From positions 1,054,001 through 1,118,000 of the forward strand of contig NZ_JBDPLH010000001.1 of the NCBI RefSeq assembly GCF_040187885.1: a DNA stretch of 64,000 nucleotides. The letters run 5' to 3'. Position 1 is the stretch's first letter, and the number at the start of each line of letters is the position of its first letter. Source of the DNA: Roseateles_E cavernae. Lineage in GTDB: Bacteria > Pseudomonadota > Gammaproteobacteria > Burkholderiales > Burkholderiaceae_C. The position numbers were made by a program, and so were the translations under genes. Below the pieces are notes generated by a model. The model was not told where the DNA came from. It saw only the letters and a list, made by a program, of their open reading frames with translations, and ran no database searches. This document shows, piece by piece, positions 8,817 through 16,471 of the stretch.

Positions 8817-9404
8817 ATGAGCGACACCCCGCCCACCCGCAGCCAGCGCCTGAAGGCCGCCAGCCATGACAGCCATGAACGCCTGGATGCGCGCATCATG
8901 CGCAGCCAGCCCTTTGCCAGCGTCGACCACTTCCGCCGTTTCGTGCAGGTGCAGCTGCGTTTTCACCACGATGTCGCGCCGCTGTACCGGCGCGCCGACC
9001 TGACCGCGCTGCTGCCCGATCTGGCCGAGCGCCAGCGCCTGGACCAGATCCGCCAGGACCTGATCGACCTGCAGGCCCCGGCCCGTGACGAAAGCGGTTT
9101 CGGCGCGCCGGCCCTGCCGATGGAGGCCGACCTGGCCACCGCGCTGGGCTGGTGCTATGTGGTCGAGGGCTCGAACCTGGGCGGGGCCGTGCTGTTCAAG
9201 CTGGCCGCCAAACTGGGCCTGGACGAGCACCATGGTGCCCGCCATCTGGCCGGCCATCCGGACGGCCGGCTGCGCCACTGGCGCGGCTTCACCGGCATGC
9301 TGGACGCGCTGAGCCTGGACGAGGCCGCCGAGCAGGGCCTGGTGGCCGGGGCCCGCGCCGCCTTCGAGCGCGTGCATGCCCATGTGGCGCGCGAGCTGGG
9401 CTGA
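8817..9404 (+). CDS. hemO: biliverdin-producing heme oxygenase
   Basis: 195 aa, normal for bacterial HemO/PigA enzymes. The N-terminal helix RLKAASHDSHERLD carries the probable proximal heme ligand, His20, aligned by eye with the family pattern RLKA...H. The distal helix signature YVVEGSNLGGAVLFK is well preserved. The enzyme opens heme to biliverdin with release of iron and CO. It begins 13 bp after the receptor gene, with GGAGG upstream, and ends 7 bp before the DUF454-TonB gene. It therefore belongs to the same transcript and supplies the cytosolic iron-release step. Confidence 0.9.
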   Translation: MSDTPPTRSQRLKAASHDSHERLDARIMRSQPFASVDHFRRFVQVQLRFHHDVAPLYRRADLTALLPDLAERQRLDQIRQDLIDLQAPARDESGFGAPALPMEADLATALGWCYVVEGSNLGGAVLFKLAAKLGLDEHHGARHLAGHPDGRLRHWRGFTGMLDALSLDEAAEQGLVAGARAAFERVHAHVARELG

Positions 9405-9411
9405 TCCGCCG

Positions 9412-10488
9412 ATGCCGGCCCATCCGGCCTGTCGCCGGGCCTCTCGTCATGCCTATCTGCTGCTGGGCTGGCTGGCGCTGGCCTGCGCCCTCATCGGCGC
9501 ACTGCTGCCGCTCTTGCCCACCACGGTCTTCCTGATCATCGCGGCGGCCTGTTTCGGCCGCGCCTCGCCGCGCCTGCAGGCTCGGCTGCTGGCCCATCCC
9601 CGCTTCGGCCCGCTGCTGCAGGACTGGCAGCGCGAGGCGGCGATCGGCGCGCGCGCCAAGCTGATGGCCGGCGCCGGCATGGCCCTGGGCCTGGGGCTGT
9701 TCTGCTGGCAGGCCCGGCCCGGGCCGTGGCTGGCCACCGGGGTCACGCTGGGGATGCTGACCTCGGCCGGCTATGTGCTGAGCCGGCCACGGCCGCTGGC
9801 CGAGCGGGGGCGGCCCACCGCCGGCGCGCAAACCTGGGGGCTGCTGGCGAGCCTGGTCCTGCATCTGCTGGCGCCGCTGGCGCTGTGGCTGGCCGGCTGG
9901 CTGCCCGAGGGCAGCGCGGCGCCGCTGCCCTCGGCGCCGGTGATCACGGCCAGCCTGCTGAGCCCGGCCGCGCCACCCCGGCCGCTGGAGCCGCGCCTCG
10001 CGCCCGAGGCCAGCCAGGCTCAGCCGCGCCGGCCGGCCGCACCGCCCCGCGCCACCCCGCTGCTCGCGGTGGCCGCGCCCGTCAGCGAGTCCGCCATGCC
10101 TGTGGTCGACAGCGCAGCGGCGGCCCAGCCAGCCCCGCCTGCCGAGGCCGCCGCGCCGCCGGCCCCGGCCCTGCCGCCGGCTGAGCGCATCAGCCTGGCC
10201 GGGCTGCAGAGCAACTGGCAGGGCCGGGTGCTGGAGCGGCTGGCCGAGTTCCGTCGCTACCCGGCCGGAGCCCGCTCGCGCCGCGAGCAGGGCGTCAGCC
10301 ATGTGCGGCTGCGCGTCAACCGCGCCGGCCAGTTGCTGGCGCTGCGGCTGGAACGCGGCAGCGGCCATGCCGAGCTGGACCGCGAGGCGCTGGCCACGGT
10401 GCGGCGCGCGCTGCCGCTGCCGGCGATACCGCCCGAGCTGCCCGACGAGCTGGAGCTGCTGCTGCCAGTGGAGTTCTTCATCTCCTAG
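9412..10488 (+). CDS. DUF454 (YbaN)-TonB fusion protein
   Basis: 358 aa with two recognisable parts. Residues 14-125 are a complete DUF454/YbaN domain: LLLGWLALACALIGALLPLL, PTTVF, CFGRASPRLQARLLAHPRFG, then two further hydrophobic segments. Residues 141-164 form a new transmembrane segment containing SLVLH, i.e. the S-x3-H pair (S147, H151) that TonB needs to couple to ExbB/ExbD. A Pro/Ala-rich spacer (about 170-257) crosses the periplasm, and residues 260-358 are a TonB C-terminal domain (RRYPAGARSRREQGVSHVRL). It probably energises the heme receptor of this operon. No exbB or exbD is in the window. Its stop overlaps the stop of the convergent tautomerase gene. Confidence 0.85.
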   Translation: MPAHPACRRASRHAYLLLGWLALACALIGALLPLLPTTVFLIIAAACFGRASPRLQARLLAHPRFGPLLQDWQREAAIGARAKLMAGAGMALGLGLFCWQARPGPWLATGVTLGMLTSAGYVLSRPRPLAERGRPTAGAQTWGLLASLVLHLLAPLALWLAGWLPEGSAAPLPSAPVITASLLSPAAPPRPLEPRLAPEASQAQPRRPAAPPRATPLLAVAAPVSESAMPVVDSAAAAQPAPPAEAAAPPAPALPPAERISLAGLQSNWQGRVLERLAEFRRYPAGARSRREQGVSHVRLRVNRAGQLLALRLERGSGHAELDREALATVRRALPLPAIPPELPDELELLLPVEFFIS

Positions 10489-10865
10489 ACATGCAGCAGC
10501 CGGCCACCGCCGAATGACCAGTTCTCCCAGCTGGTCTCGACAAAGCCGACCATCACCTGCTCGGTGTCGATGCCGGCCTCGGCCAGATCGGCCATCAGCT
10601 GCTGCAGCAGCTTTCTCTTGACCTTGACGCTGCGCCCGACCGACCAGAGGATTTCGATCAGCACGAAGTCGGCACCGCGATCGGCCTGCAGATCGGGGTA
10701 GCGCGGGTCGATGCGCAGGTTCTCGGCCGGCAGCTCCAGCACGCGCTGGAAGCGGTCGGTGGCCGGCACGCCGGAGGCGACCAGGGCCGCATGGACCGCG
10801 TCGAGCACGGTGTTCTTGAAGCTCGCCGGCTTGGGCTGGCGGACGGTGACGGTGACCAGAGGCAT
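10485..10865 (-). CDS. tautomerase-family protein
   Basis: 126 aa starting MPLVTVTVRQPKP, so Pro becomes the N-terminal residue after Met removal, the catalytic base in the 4-oxalocrotonate tautomerase superfamily. The length fits the long (MSAD/cis-CaaD-like) members rather than the 62-residue 4-OT type. The remainder (DRFQRVLELPAENL, then FVLIEILWSVGRSVKVKRKLL) is typical of the Tautomerase_3-like group. The substrate is unknown. It lies 11 bp downstream of a 54-codon gene in a probable two-gene operon, opposite a LysR regulator. Its stop codon overlaps that of the DUF454-TonB gene by 4 bp. Confidence 0.8.
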   Translation of the reverse strand: MPLVTVTVRQPKPASFKNTVLDAVHAALVASGVPATDRFQRVLELPAENLRIDPRYPDLQADRGADFVLIEILWSVGRSVKVKRKLLQQLMADLAEAGIDTEQVMVGFVETSWENWSFGGGRLLHV

Positions 10866-10876
10866 GGCGTGAACTT

Positions 10877-11041
10877 TCAGTAGTAGCGGGACAGGGCATG
10901 GCCGGATCGGACCCAGCGCGCCTCGGCCTTTTCGGCCCAGGCCAGGAACCAGCGGTCCAGCAGCGGACGGGCCGGGCCCGCTGGCAACGGGGGCCGGGTC
11001 GGGGGCGTGGTGCGTGGCCGCAGCGGCAAGATCATGCTCAT
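10877..11041 (-). CDS. small hypothetical protein (54 aa)
   Basis: Predicted from the ATG at 11041, which has a perfect AGGAGG five bases upstream. The product is Pro-rich at the N-terminus (residues 7-24) and then amphipathic with many aromatic residues (DRWFLAWAEKAEARWVRSG), ending SRYY. It has no signal peptide and no family I recognise. It is the first gene of a probable operon with the tautomerase and lies divergent from the LysR gene, so it is a likely LysR target. Confidence 0.6.
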   Translation of the reverse strand: MSMILPLRPRTTPPTRPPLPAGPARPLLDRWFLAWAEKAEARWVRSGHALSRYY

Positions 11042-11124
11042 CGGGTCCTCCTGGGACGGTCCCACACGGTTTGCGTGGAATGGTCTGGATGCTATGTTTG
11101 CGTTCGTGCACTAACAATGGCTGA

Positions 11125-11155
11125 ATGTGCAGAGTGGACTTGCAAATTTGCACAT
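11125..11155. promoter_or_regulatory. nested palindromes in the divergent LysR promoter
   Basis: The 12-bp perfect palindrome TGCAAATTTGCA (11141-11152) ends one base before the LysR start codon. A second inverted repeat, ATGTGCA (11125-11131) and TGCACAT (11149-11155), overlaps it. The position between divergent genes and the T-N-A dyad style fit a LysR-type binding site; autoregulation is inferred. Confidence 0.5.
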
Positions 11156-12077
11156 GACAACCCCGTCGACCGAACATCCCGCCGAATCCCTGAACTGGGA
11201 CGATCTGCGCTATGCGCTGGCGATTGCCGAGGCCGGCTCGCTGGCCGGCGCGGCCCGCGCCCTGGGCGTGCAACACACTACGGTGCTGCGCCGCCTCGAT
11301 GCGCTGGAGCAGCGCCTCGGTGCCCGCCTGTTCGAGCGCCACCGCCAGGGCTACCGCCCCACCGAGGCCGGCGAGCTGATGGCGGCCCAGGCGCGCGAGA
11401 TGGCGCCCGGCGTGGTCGAGCTGCAGCGCCGCATCCTCGGCCGCGACACCGCGCTGCAGGGCCAGCTGCGCCTGACGACCGCCTTCGTCGCGATGCTCTA
11501 TCTGCTGCCGGGGCCGCTGGCGTCGTTCGCTCGTGCCCATCCGGGCATCGCGGTCGAGATCAGCGAGAGCTCGGCCCTGGTCGATCTGTCGCGCCGCGAT
11601 GCCGATGTCGCGCTGCGCATCAGCGCCCAGGTGCCCGAGCACCTGGTCGGGCGCCGGCTTGGCGAGATGCGCATGCGCATCTATGCGGCGCGCGGCGCGA
11701 CCGACCTGCCGCAGGTCGAGACGCCGGTGGCGCGGCTGTGCCAGGACTATCGGTGGATAGGCTACGAGCGCGACCGCAGCTCGCGTTTCTACGACCGCTG
11801 GCTGCGCCGCCATGTGGCGGACGAGCGCATCGTGATGCGGGCCGACCTGATGCAGTCGGCCGCCGCGATGGCACGCACCGGTCTGGGCCTGGCCCTGCTG
11901 CCGACGCTGGCCGAGGCTCATGAGCCCCAGCTGCTGCCGGTCTCCGAGGTGCTGCCCGATATGAGCATCCCGGTCTGGCTGCTGACCCATCCGGACCTGC
12001 GCGACACCGCCCGGGTGCGCGCCTTCATGCGGCAGCTGGGCGGGGATCTGGCCGAGCGGCTGGCGGCCGCGCCCTGA
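11154..12077 (+). CDS. LysR-family transcriptional regulator
   Basis: 307 aa from the ATG at 11154; an in-frame start at 11127 would read through the palindromic operator. The N-terminal winged helix is typical (ALAIAEAGSLAGAARALGVQHTTVLRRLDALEQRLGARLFER). The effector domain runs from about residue 95, with RLTTAFVAMLYLLPGPLASF at its start. The long tail ALLPTLAEAHEPQLLPVSEVLP is like LysR proteins that act on a single divergent operon. The likely targets are the 54-aa gene and the tautomerase gene. The inducer is unknown. Confidence 0.85.
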   Translation: MTTPSTEHPAESLNWDDLRYALAIAEAGSLAGAARALGVQHTTVLRRLDALEQRLGARLFERHRQGYRPTEAGELMAAQAREMAPGVVELQRRILGRDTALQGQLRLTTAFVAMLYLLPGPLASFARAHPGIAVEISESSALVDLSRRDADVALRISAQVPEHLVGRRLGEMRMRIYAARGATDLPQVETPVARLCQDYRWIGYERDRSSRFYDRWLRRHVADERIVMRADLMQSAAAMARTGLGLALLPTLAEAHEPQLLPVSEVLPDMSIPVWLLTHPDLRDTARVRAFMRQLGGDLAERLAAAP

Positions 12078-12092
12078 AGCCGGCGGCTCTCT

Positions 12093-12872
12093 TTACTGCA
12101 GCGCGGCCAGCTGCTGGCGCAGCGCGGCGTTCTCGGCCTCCAGCTCGGCAACCCGGGCCTGCAGACGTTCCAGCTCGCTGGCCGGTGCTGCCTCGACGGC
12201 CACGGTCTCTTCCGGCGCCGGTTTGGCTTTGCTGGGCTTGCTGGCCTCGCGCACCCGCTTGGCGGCCTGCTTCAGCTCGTCCTTGCCGCCGGCGGCGGCG
12301 GCCACCTGTTCCTCGACCGGCAGGCTGGCCACCGCGGCGGCCGCATTGATCGAGATCTCGCCGGCCTTGACCGCGGCGACCAGCTCCGGCGCGGCCTGCT
12401 TCTGGATCTTCTCGATCTGCACCACCTGGCTGCTGCTGATGCGGGCCGCCCGGGCGATCGCCTCGCGGCTGTTCAGCGCCTCGACCGGTGGCAGCGCCGT
12501 GCTGTCGGCGGGGGCCGGCACCGGCTCGCTGGCCAGGATCTGGGCGCGGCGCTGTGCCACCAGCTCTTTCTTGCGCAGCGCCAGCACGCCGCGCTGGAAG
12601 TCCGACACGCTGCGCCGACCCAGATGCTGGTCGATCATCCACAGATGCACGTCCTCGATGGACTTGAAGCGTGAATTCTGCACGGTCTGGAAGGGCAGGC
12701 CGTGCTTCTGGCAGATGCCGTAGCGGTTGTGGCCGTCCACCAGCACCTCGCCCCACAGCACCAGCGCGTCGCGGCAGCCCTCGGCCAGGATGCTGCGCTC
12801 CAGCGCCGCGTGCTCCTCGGGAGTCAGCGGGTCGATATAGGCGCGCAGGTCTTCGTTGACGGTGATGTTCAT
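12093..12872 (-). CDS. stand-alone ParB/sulfiredoxin-fold nuclease-like domain protein
   Basis: 259 aa. Residues 10-75 carry a ParB N-terminal fold (IDPLTPEEHAALERSILAEG, then EVLVDGHNRYGICQKHGLP). A helix-turn-helix-like middle (NSREAIARAARISSSQVVQIEKI) follows, then an Ala/Lys-rich linker and a C-terminal coiled coil (ELERLQARVAELEAENAALRQQ). No ParA gene is next to it, so it is not part of a canonical partition operon. It may act as a nucleoid- or plasmid-associated DNA-binding protein. It is convergent with the LysR gene and divergent from the thioredoxin gene. Confidence 0.7.
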   Translation of the reverse strand: MNITVNEDLRAYIDPLTPEEHAALERSILAEGCRDALVLWGEVLVDGHNRYGICQKHGLPFQTVQNSRFKSIEDVHLWMIDQHLGRRSVSDFQRGVLALRKKELVAQRRAQILASEPVPAPADSTALPPVEALNSREAIARAARISSSQVVQIEKIQKQAAPELVAAVKAGEISINAAAAVASLPVEEQVAAAAGGKDELKQAAKRVREASKPSKAKPAPEETVAVEAAPASELERLQARVAELEAENAALRQQLAALQ

Positions 12873-13036
12873 GGGCTGGTGTCGGTTCGCTGGGGGGCGG
12901 ATTTTAGAGGCTGAGTGCGACGCAGGCTGTTACGCCTTGGGTCTTCTTGAAACCCCTGGCGCGGCCGCCGGCCTTCAAAATTCGGCCATGCCGCCGTTCG
13001 AGCGGGCGCTCCCCCAGTTTTCCGAGGTCCTCCACC

Positions 13037-13465
13037 ATGCTGATCACCTGCTCCCATTGCCTGAGCAAGAACCGCGTTTACGAAGCGGGTGCCCGGTACA
13101 ACCCGGCCTGTGACCACTGCACCCGGCCGCTGCTGGACGGTGGCTCGGTGGAGCTCGGCGAGGCGAACTTCGACGCCGTGGTCAGCGGCACCGAGCTGCC
13201 CATCGTGCTGGAGCTGACCGCCGCCTGGTGCGTGCCCAGCCGCATGATGGCGCCGCAGCTGGCGCTGGCGGCGCGCCAGCTGAAGGGCCAGCTGGTGTTT
13301 GCCCGGCTCGACACCGACAAGCACCCGCGCCTGGCCCAGCGCCTGGGCCTGCGCGGCCTGCCCGCGCTGCTGCTGCTGCGCGACGGCCAGGAGCGCCAGC
13401 GCATCAACGGCGCGCTGCAGGCGCCGCAGATCATCGAGTGGCTGGAGCGGGACTGGGTGGTGTAA
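13037..13465 (+). CDS. trxC: thioredoxin-2-like protein with altered active site (WCVPS)
   Basis: 142 aa from the ATG at 13037. The first 30 residues form the zinc ribbon of Trx2/TrxC (CSHC at 5-8 and CDHC at 25-28), followed by a thioredoxin fold. The canonical WCGPC site is replaced by W64-C65-V66-P67-S68: the nucleophilic Cys is kept, but the resolving Cys is Ser and the Gly is Val. The cis-proline loop reads GLPALLLL. Such a protein should not catalyse ordinary dithiol reduction but could form mixed disulfides or act as a monothiol or holdase protein. The family call is firm; the function is open. Confidence 0.8.
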   Translation: MLITCSHCLSKNRVYEAGARYNPACDHCTRPLLDGGSVELGEANFDAVVSGTELPIVLELTAAWCVPSRMMAPQLALAARQLKGQLVFARLDTDKHPRLAQRLGLRGLPALLLLRDGQERQRINGALQAPQIIEWLERDWVV

Positions 13466-13484
13466 GCCGCCCGCCTTGGGCGGC
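13466..13484. terminator. GC-rich hairpin between convergent genes
   Basis: Perfect 7-bp stem GCCGCCC / GGGCGGC with a 5-base loop, directly after the thioredoxin stop codon and before the end of the convergent small gene. No T tract follows, so it may be only an mRNA 3' stabiliser or a weak bidirectional terminator. Confidence 0.4.
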
Positions 13485-13520
13485 GCGTCGGCACGCGGGC
13501 TTGGTGCCCGCCACTCACCG

Positions 13521-13742
13521 TCAGCCGTAGTTGCTGACCCATTCAATGCCTTGGGCATGGGCCGCCGCTATCGCGATCTCGGCCGTCGGGTGGGCGCCGC
13601 GCGGGACCGCGATCGTGCGGGGGCGACTCGGCCATGCCTGCCTGGAGACGATCAGCACCGGCTCGAAGCGCCCGCTGTCATTGATACTGGCACTGCAGAC
13701 CAGCGCATAGTCTTTGTGTTTGAAGGTTTGCGACGCCGCCAT
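13521..13742 (-). CDS. small conserved-type hypothetical protein (73 aa)
   Basis: Start taken at 13742, the third of three adjacent ATG codons, because GGAG is then 6 bases upstream. The product MAASQTFKHKDYALVCSAS continues with a compact beta-rich body (GRFEPVLIVSRQAWPSR) and ends HAQGIEWVSNYG. This resembles small uncharacterised Burkholderiales proteins (DUF6566-like) in which the ending (G)xEWV is common; that match is from memory and unchecked. The coding sequence is less GC-rich than its neighbours. Confidence 0.55.
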   Translation of the reverse strand: MAASQTFKHKDYALVCSASINDSGRFEPVLIVSRQAWPSRPRTIAVPRGAHPTAEIAIAAAHAQGIEWVSNYG

Positions 13743-13893
13743 CATCATCTCCAAGGCAAGCCTGGAGTATGCGCGCCAACGGTGGTCCCTGCAGCGCGGC
13801 CATGCTGGGTGAGCCTCGGAAGAAGTGCCCATGCAGTTCGAAGACGGCAGCGATGGCCCGCACCGGATCTACGCCGGCACGCGAGCCCCGCCG

Positions 13894-14976
13894 CTACCGC
13901 ACCAGCGCGACCGACTTGACCTGGGCCCAGACCGGCAGGCCGGGCCGTAGCTGCAGCTCGTCGGCGGCCTTGCGGGTGATGCGTGCCAGCAGCACCGCCG
14001 GCCCGCAGCGCAGCCGCAGCAGCAGCTGCGAGGGATGGGCGTGCTCGGCCATGTGCTCGATCAGGCAGGGCAGCTGATTCTGGATGCTGCTGTGGCGCGG
14101 CTGTTCGGTGGCGACGCTGACATCGCGCGCCAGCACGCGCAGCCGCGTCGGCTCGCCCAGGGCCAGGCCGCTGTCGCTGAGCCACAGGCTGCCGCCGTCG
14201 AAGGCGACCCGGCACAGATGCCAGCGCGGGTCGCGCTCGGCAATGCTGCCGTTCAGCAGCGCGCCCGCCTCATCGCCCAGGCGCAGCGGGTTGTCGATCG
14301 CGGCCAGCAGCTCGGCCACCGGGCCGGCGGCGCGGACCCGGCCCTGGTCCAGCAGCACCAGATGGTCGGCCAGCCGGGCCAGCTCGTCGACCGCGTGGGT
14401 GACGTAGAGCATCGGGATGTTGAGCTCGTCGCGCAGCCGCTCCAGCCAGGGCAGGATCTCCTGCTTGCGGGCCAGGTCGAGCGCGGCCAGCGGCTCGTCC
14501 AGCAGCAGCAGGCGCGGGCCGGTGGCCAGGGCGCGGGCGATCGCGACGCGCTGGCGCTCGCCGCCCGAGAGCTGCGTGGTCGAGCGCTTGAGCAGGCCGC
14601 CTATGCCCAGCAGCGCGATGGCCTGCTGCAGCGCCTGCGCGCCCTGCATCCCGCCTGCACGCTTCAGACCGTAGTGCAGATTGCCCTGCACATCGAGGTG
14701 CTCGAACAGGCTGACCTCCTGGAACACATAGCCCAGCGGACGCCGCCAGGTGGGCAGGCGCAGCCCGGCCGCATCGTCCTGCCAGCGCTCGCCGCCGATC
14801 TCCACCAGGCCGCGGGCGCCGCGCTCCAGTCCGGCCACGCTGCGCAGCAGGCTGGTCTTGCCGCAGCCGGAGGGGCCGAAGAGGGCGGTGATGCCGCGCG
14901 CCGGCAGCTCGATATCGACGGCCAGCTCGAAGGTCGCGCGCGGCAGGCGCAGGTGGATCTGGTGGGCCAGGTTCAT
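13894..14976 (-). CDS. modC: molybdate ABC transporter ATP-binding protein
   Basis: 360 aa. Walker A is GPSGCGKTS, the signature LSGGERQRVAIARAL and Walker B LLLLDEPLAALD. The C-terminal 140 residues contain a TOBE/MOP oxyanion-binding domain (NQLPCLIEHMAE, then LLARITRKAADELQLRPGL), which is specific to ModC among close ATPases. It powers molybdate uptake with ModA and ModB. The start ATG overlaps the modB stop (ATGA), showing translational coupling. It is the last gene of modABC. Confidence 0.95.
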   Translation of the reverse strand: MNLAHQIHLRLPRATFELAVDIELPARGITALFGPSGCGKTSLLRSVAGLERGARGLVEIGGERWQDDAAGLRLPTWRRPLGYVFQEVSLFEHLDVQGNLHYGLKRAGGMQGAQALQQAIALLGIGGLLKRSTTQLSGGERQRVAIARALATGPRLLLLDEPLAALDLARKQEILPWLERLRDELNIPMLYVTHAVDELARLADHLVLLDQGRVRAAGPVAELLAAIDNPLRLGDEAGALLNGSIAERDPRWHLCRVAFDGGSLWLSDSGLALGEPTRLRVLARDVSVATEQPRHSSIQNQLPCLIEHMAEHAHPSQLLLRLRCGPAVLLARITRKAADELQLRPGLPVWAQVKSVALVR

Positions 14977-15650
14977 AGCAGCGCGCGACGATTCTTCATC
15001 AGCGCCAGCACCAGCAGCACCGCAAAAGAGAACAGCAGCATGCCGCCGGCCAGCCAATGGGCCTGGGCATACTCCAGCGCCTCGACATGGCCGTAGATCA
15101 GGGTCGAGACCACACGCGTCTGGCCTGGGATATTGCCGCCCATCATCAGCACCACGCCGAACTCGCCGACCGTGTGGGCAAAGCTCAGGATGGCCGCCGT
15201 GATCAGGCCGGGCCGGGCCTGCGGCAGAGCCACCGTGAGGAAGGCATCGAGCGGCCGGGCGCGCAAGGTGGCGGCCACCTCCATCGCGCGCGGCCCCGTG
15301 GCCTCGAAAGCATGCTGGATAGGCTGTACCGCGAAGGGCAGCGAGAACAGGATGGAGCCGATCAGCAGGCCGCTGAAGGTGAAGGGCAGCGTGCCCCAGC
15401 CCAGTGCCAGCGTCAGCTGGCCCAGCGGGCCGCCCGGCCCCATCAGCACCAGCAGGTAGAAGCCCAGCACCGTCGGTGGCAGCACCAGGGGCAGGGTCAC
15501 CAGCGCGGCGACCGGGGCGCGCCAGCGCGAGCGGGTCTGCGCCAGCCACCAGGCCAGCGGCGTGGCCAGCAATAGCAGCAGTACGGTGGTCAGGCCGGCC
15601 AGTTTCAGGGTCAGCACGATCGCCTGCCAGGCGGCGGGGTCCAGCGGCAT
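14973..15650 (-). CDS. modB: molybdate ABC transporter permease
   Basis: 225 aa starting MPLDPAAWQAIVLTLKLAG; an upstream frame extension would overlap modA. About five membrane segments are visible, and the coupling loop reads EVAATLRARPLDAFLTVALPQARPGL (the EAA motif with G at PGL), which is typical of ModB. The gene starts 13 bp after modA and its stop overlaps the modC start. It forms the inner-membrane channel of the molybdate transporter. Confidence 0.95.
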   Translation of the reverse strand: MPLDPAAWQAIVLTLKLAGLTTVLLLLLATPLAWWLAQTRSRWRAPVAALVTLPLVLPPTVLGFYLLVLMGPGGPLGQLTLALGWGTLPFTFSGLLIGSILFSLPFAVQPIQHAFEATGPRAMEVAATLRARPLDAFLTVALPQARPGLITAAILSFAHTVGEFGVVLMMGGNIPGQTRVVSTLIYGHVEALEYAQAHWLAGGMLLFSFAVLLVLALMKNRRALL

Positions 15651-15663
15651 CAGCAGGCTCCGG

Positions 15664-16410
15664 TCACAGCTCGTAGCCGTAGGCGCGGATGATGGCGCGG
15701 GCCTTGTCGCCGCGCAGGTACTGCAGCAGCGCCACAGCGGCCGGATTGCCGAGCCCGGCCTTGAGCAGCAGCGCGTCCTGGCGGATCGGCTCATGCAGCT
15801 CTGCCGGCACGAGCCAGGCCGAGCCCTGGGCGATGCGTCCGTCCACCTGCACCTGGCTCAGCGCGACAAAGCCCAGCACCGCGTTCTCGGTGGCGATGAA
15901 CTGATAGGTCTGGGCGATGCTCTCGCCCTGCACGAATTTGGGCGTCAGCGCCTCCAGCAGGCCCAGCTTGCCCAGCGCCTGGACGGCGGCGGCACCATAG
16001 GGCGCCAGCTTGGGATCGGCCAGCGCGATGCGCTCGAAGCCGCCGGCGTTCCTCAGCACCGCGCCCTGGGCGTCCACCAGGCCGGGCTGCCTGCTCCACA
16101 GCACCAGCCGGCCGGTCGCGTAGCTGAAGCGGCTGTCGGCCAGCCCCAGGCCCTCGGCCACCAGCCGGGCCGGCGTCGTGTCGTCGGCGGCCAGCAGCAG
16201 CTGGAAGGGCGCGCCGTTCCGGATCTGGGCGTAGAACTTGCCGGTCGAGCCGAACGCCAGCCTGGCCTGGTGGCCGGTGTCCTGCTCGAAGGCTTGGGCG
16301 ATCTTCTGCATCGGCGCGCTGAAGTTGGCGGCCACGGCCACCTGCACCTCGGCCGCATGAGTCCTGCCGAGCAGCACGATGAGCAGCAGCAAGACGGAGA
16401 AACGCAGCAC
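15664..16410 (-). CDS. modA: molybdate-binding periplasmic protein
   Basis: 248 aa with a GTG start (AGG a few bases upstream). The signal peptide MLRFSVLLLLIVLLGRTHA is followed directly by AEVQVAVAANFSAPMQKIAQ, the standard ModA N-terminus with the oxyanion-contacting Ser. The stretches FGSTGKFYAQIRNGAP and GESIAQTYQFIATENAVLGFV supply the other ligand contacts seen in the family. It captures molybdate or tungstate for ModBC. A ModE-type operator lies 9 bp upstream of the start codon, so expression should fall when molybdate is plentiful. Confidence 0.93.
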   Translation of the reverse strand: MLRFSVLLLLIVLLGRTHAAEVQVAVAANFSAPMQKIAQAFEQDTGHQARLAFGSTGKFYAQIRNGAPFQLLLAADDTTPARLVAEGLGLADSRFSYATGRLVLWSRQPGLVDAQGAVLRNAGGFERIALADPKLAPYGAAAVQALGKLGLLEALTPKFVQGESIAQTYQFIATENAVLGFVALSQVQVDGRIAQGSAWLVPAELHEPIRQDALLLKAGLGNPAAVALLQYLRGDKARAIIRAYGYEL

Positions 16411-16418
16411 GGCAACCT

Positions 16419-16441
16419 CGCTATTCCAAACAAGAATAGCG
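16419..16441. promoter_or_regulatory. ModE-type operator between modA and modE
   Basis: Perfect 8-bp inverted repeat CGCTATTC / GAATAGCG separated by 7 bp. It matches the CGnTAT...ATAnCG layout of ModE sites, except that the inner bases are TTC/GAA. Its place between divergent modA and modE implies control of both. Confidence 0.8.
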
Positions 16442-16471
16442 CCAGTATAGGCCGCTGGTTAGGATGCGCGC

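Noticed and set aside
12093..12872. ParB-like gene as part of a plasmid partition system
   Set aside because: No parA, parS cluster or replication gene is adjacent, and flanking genes are ordinary chromosomal ones.
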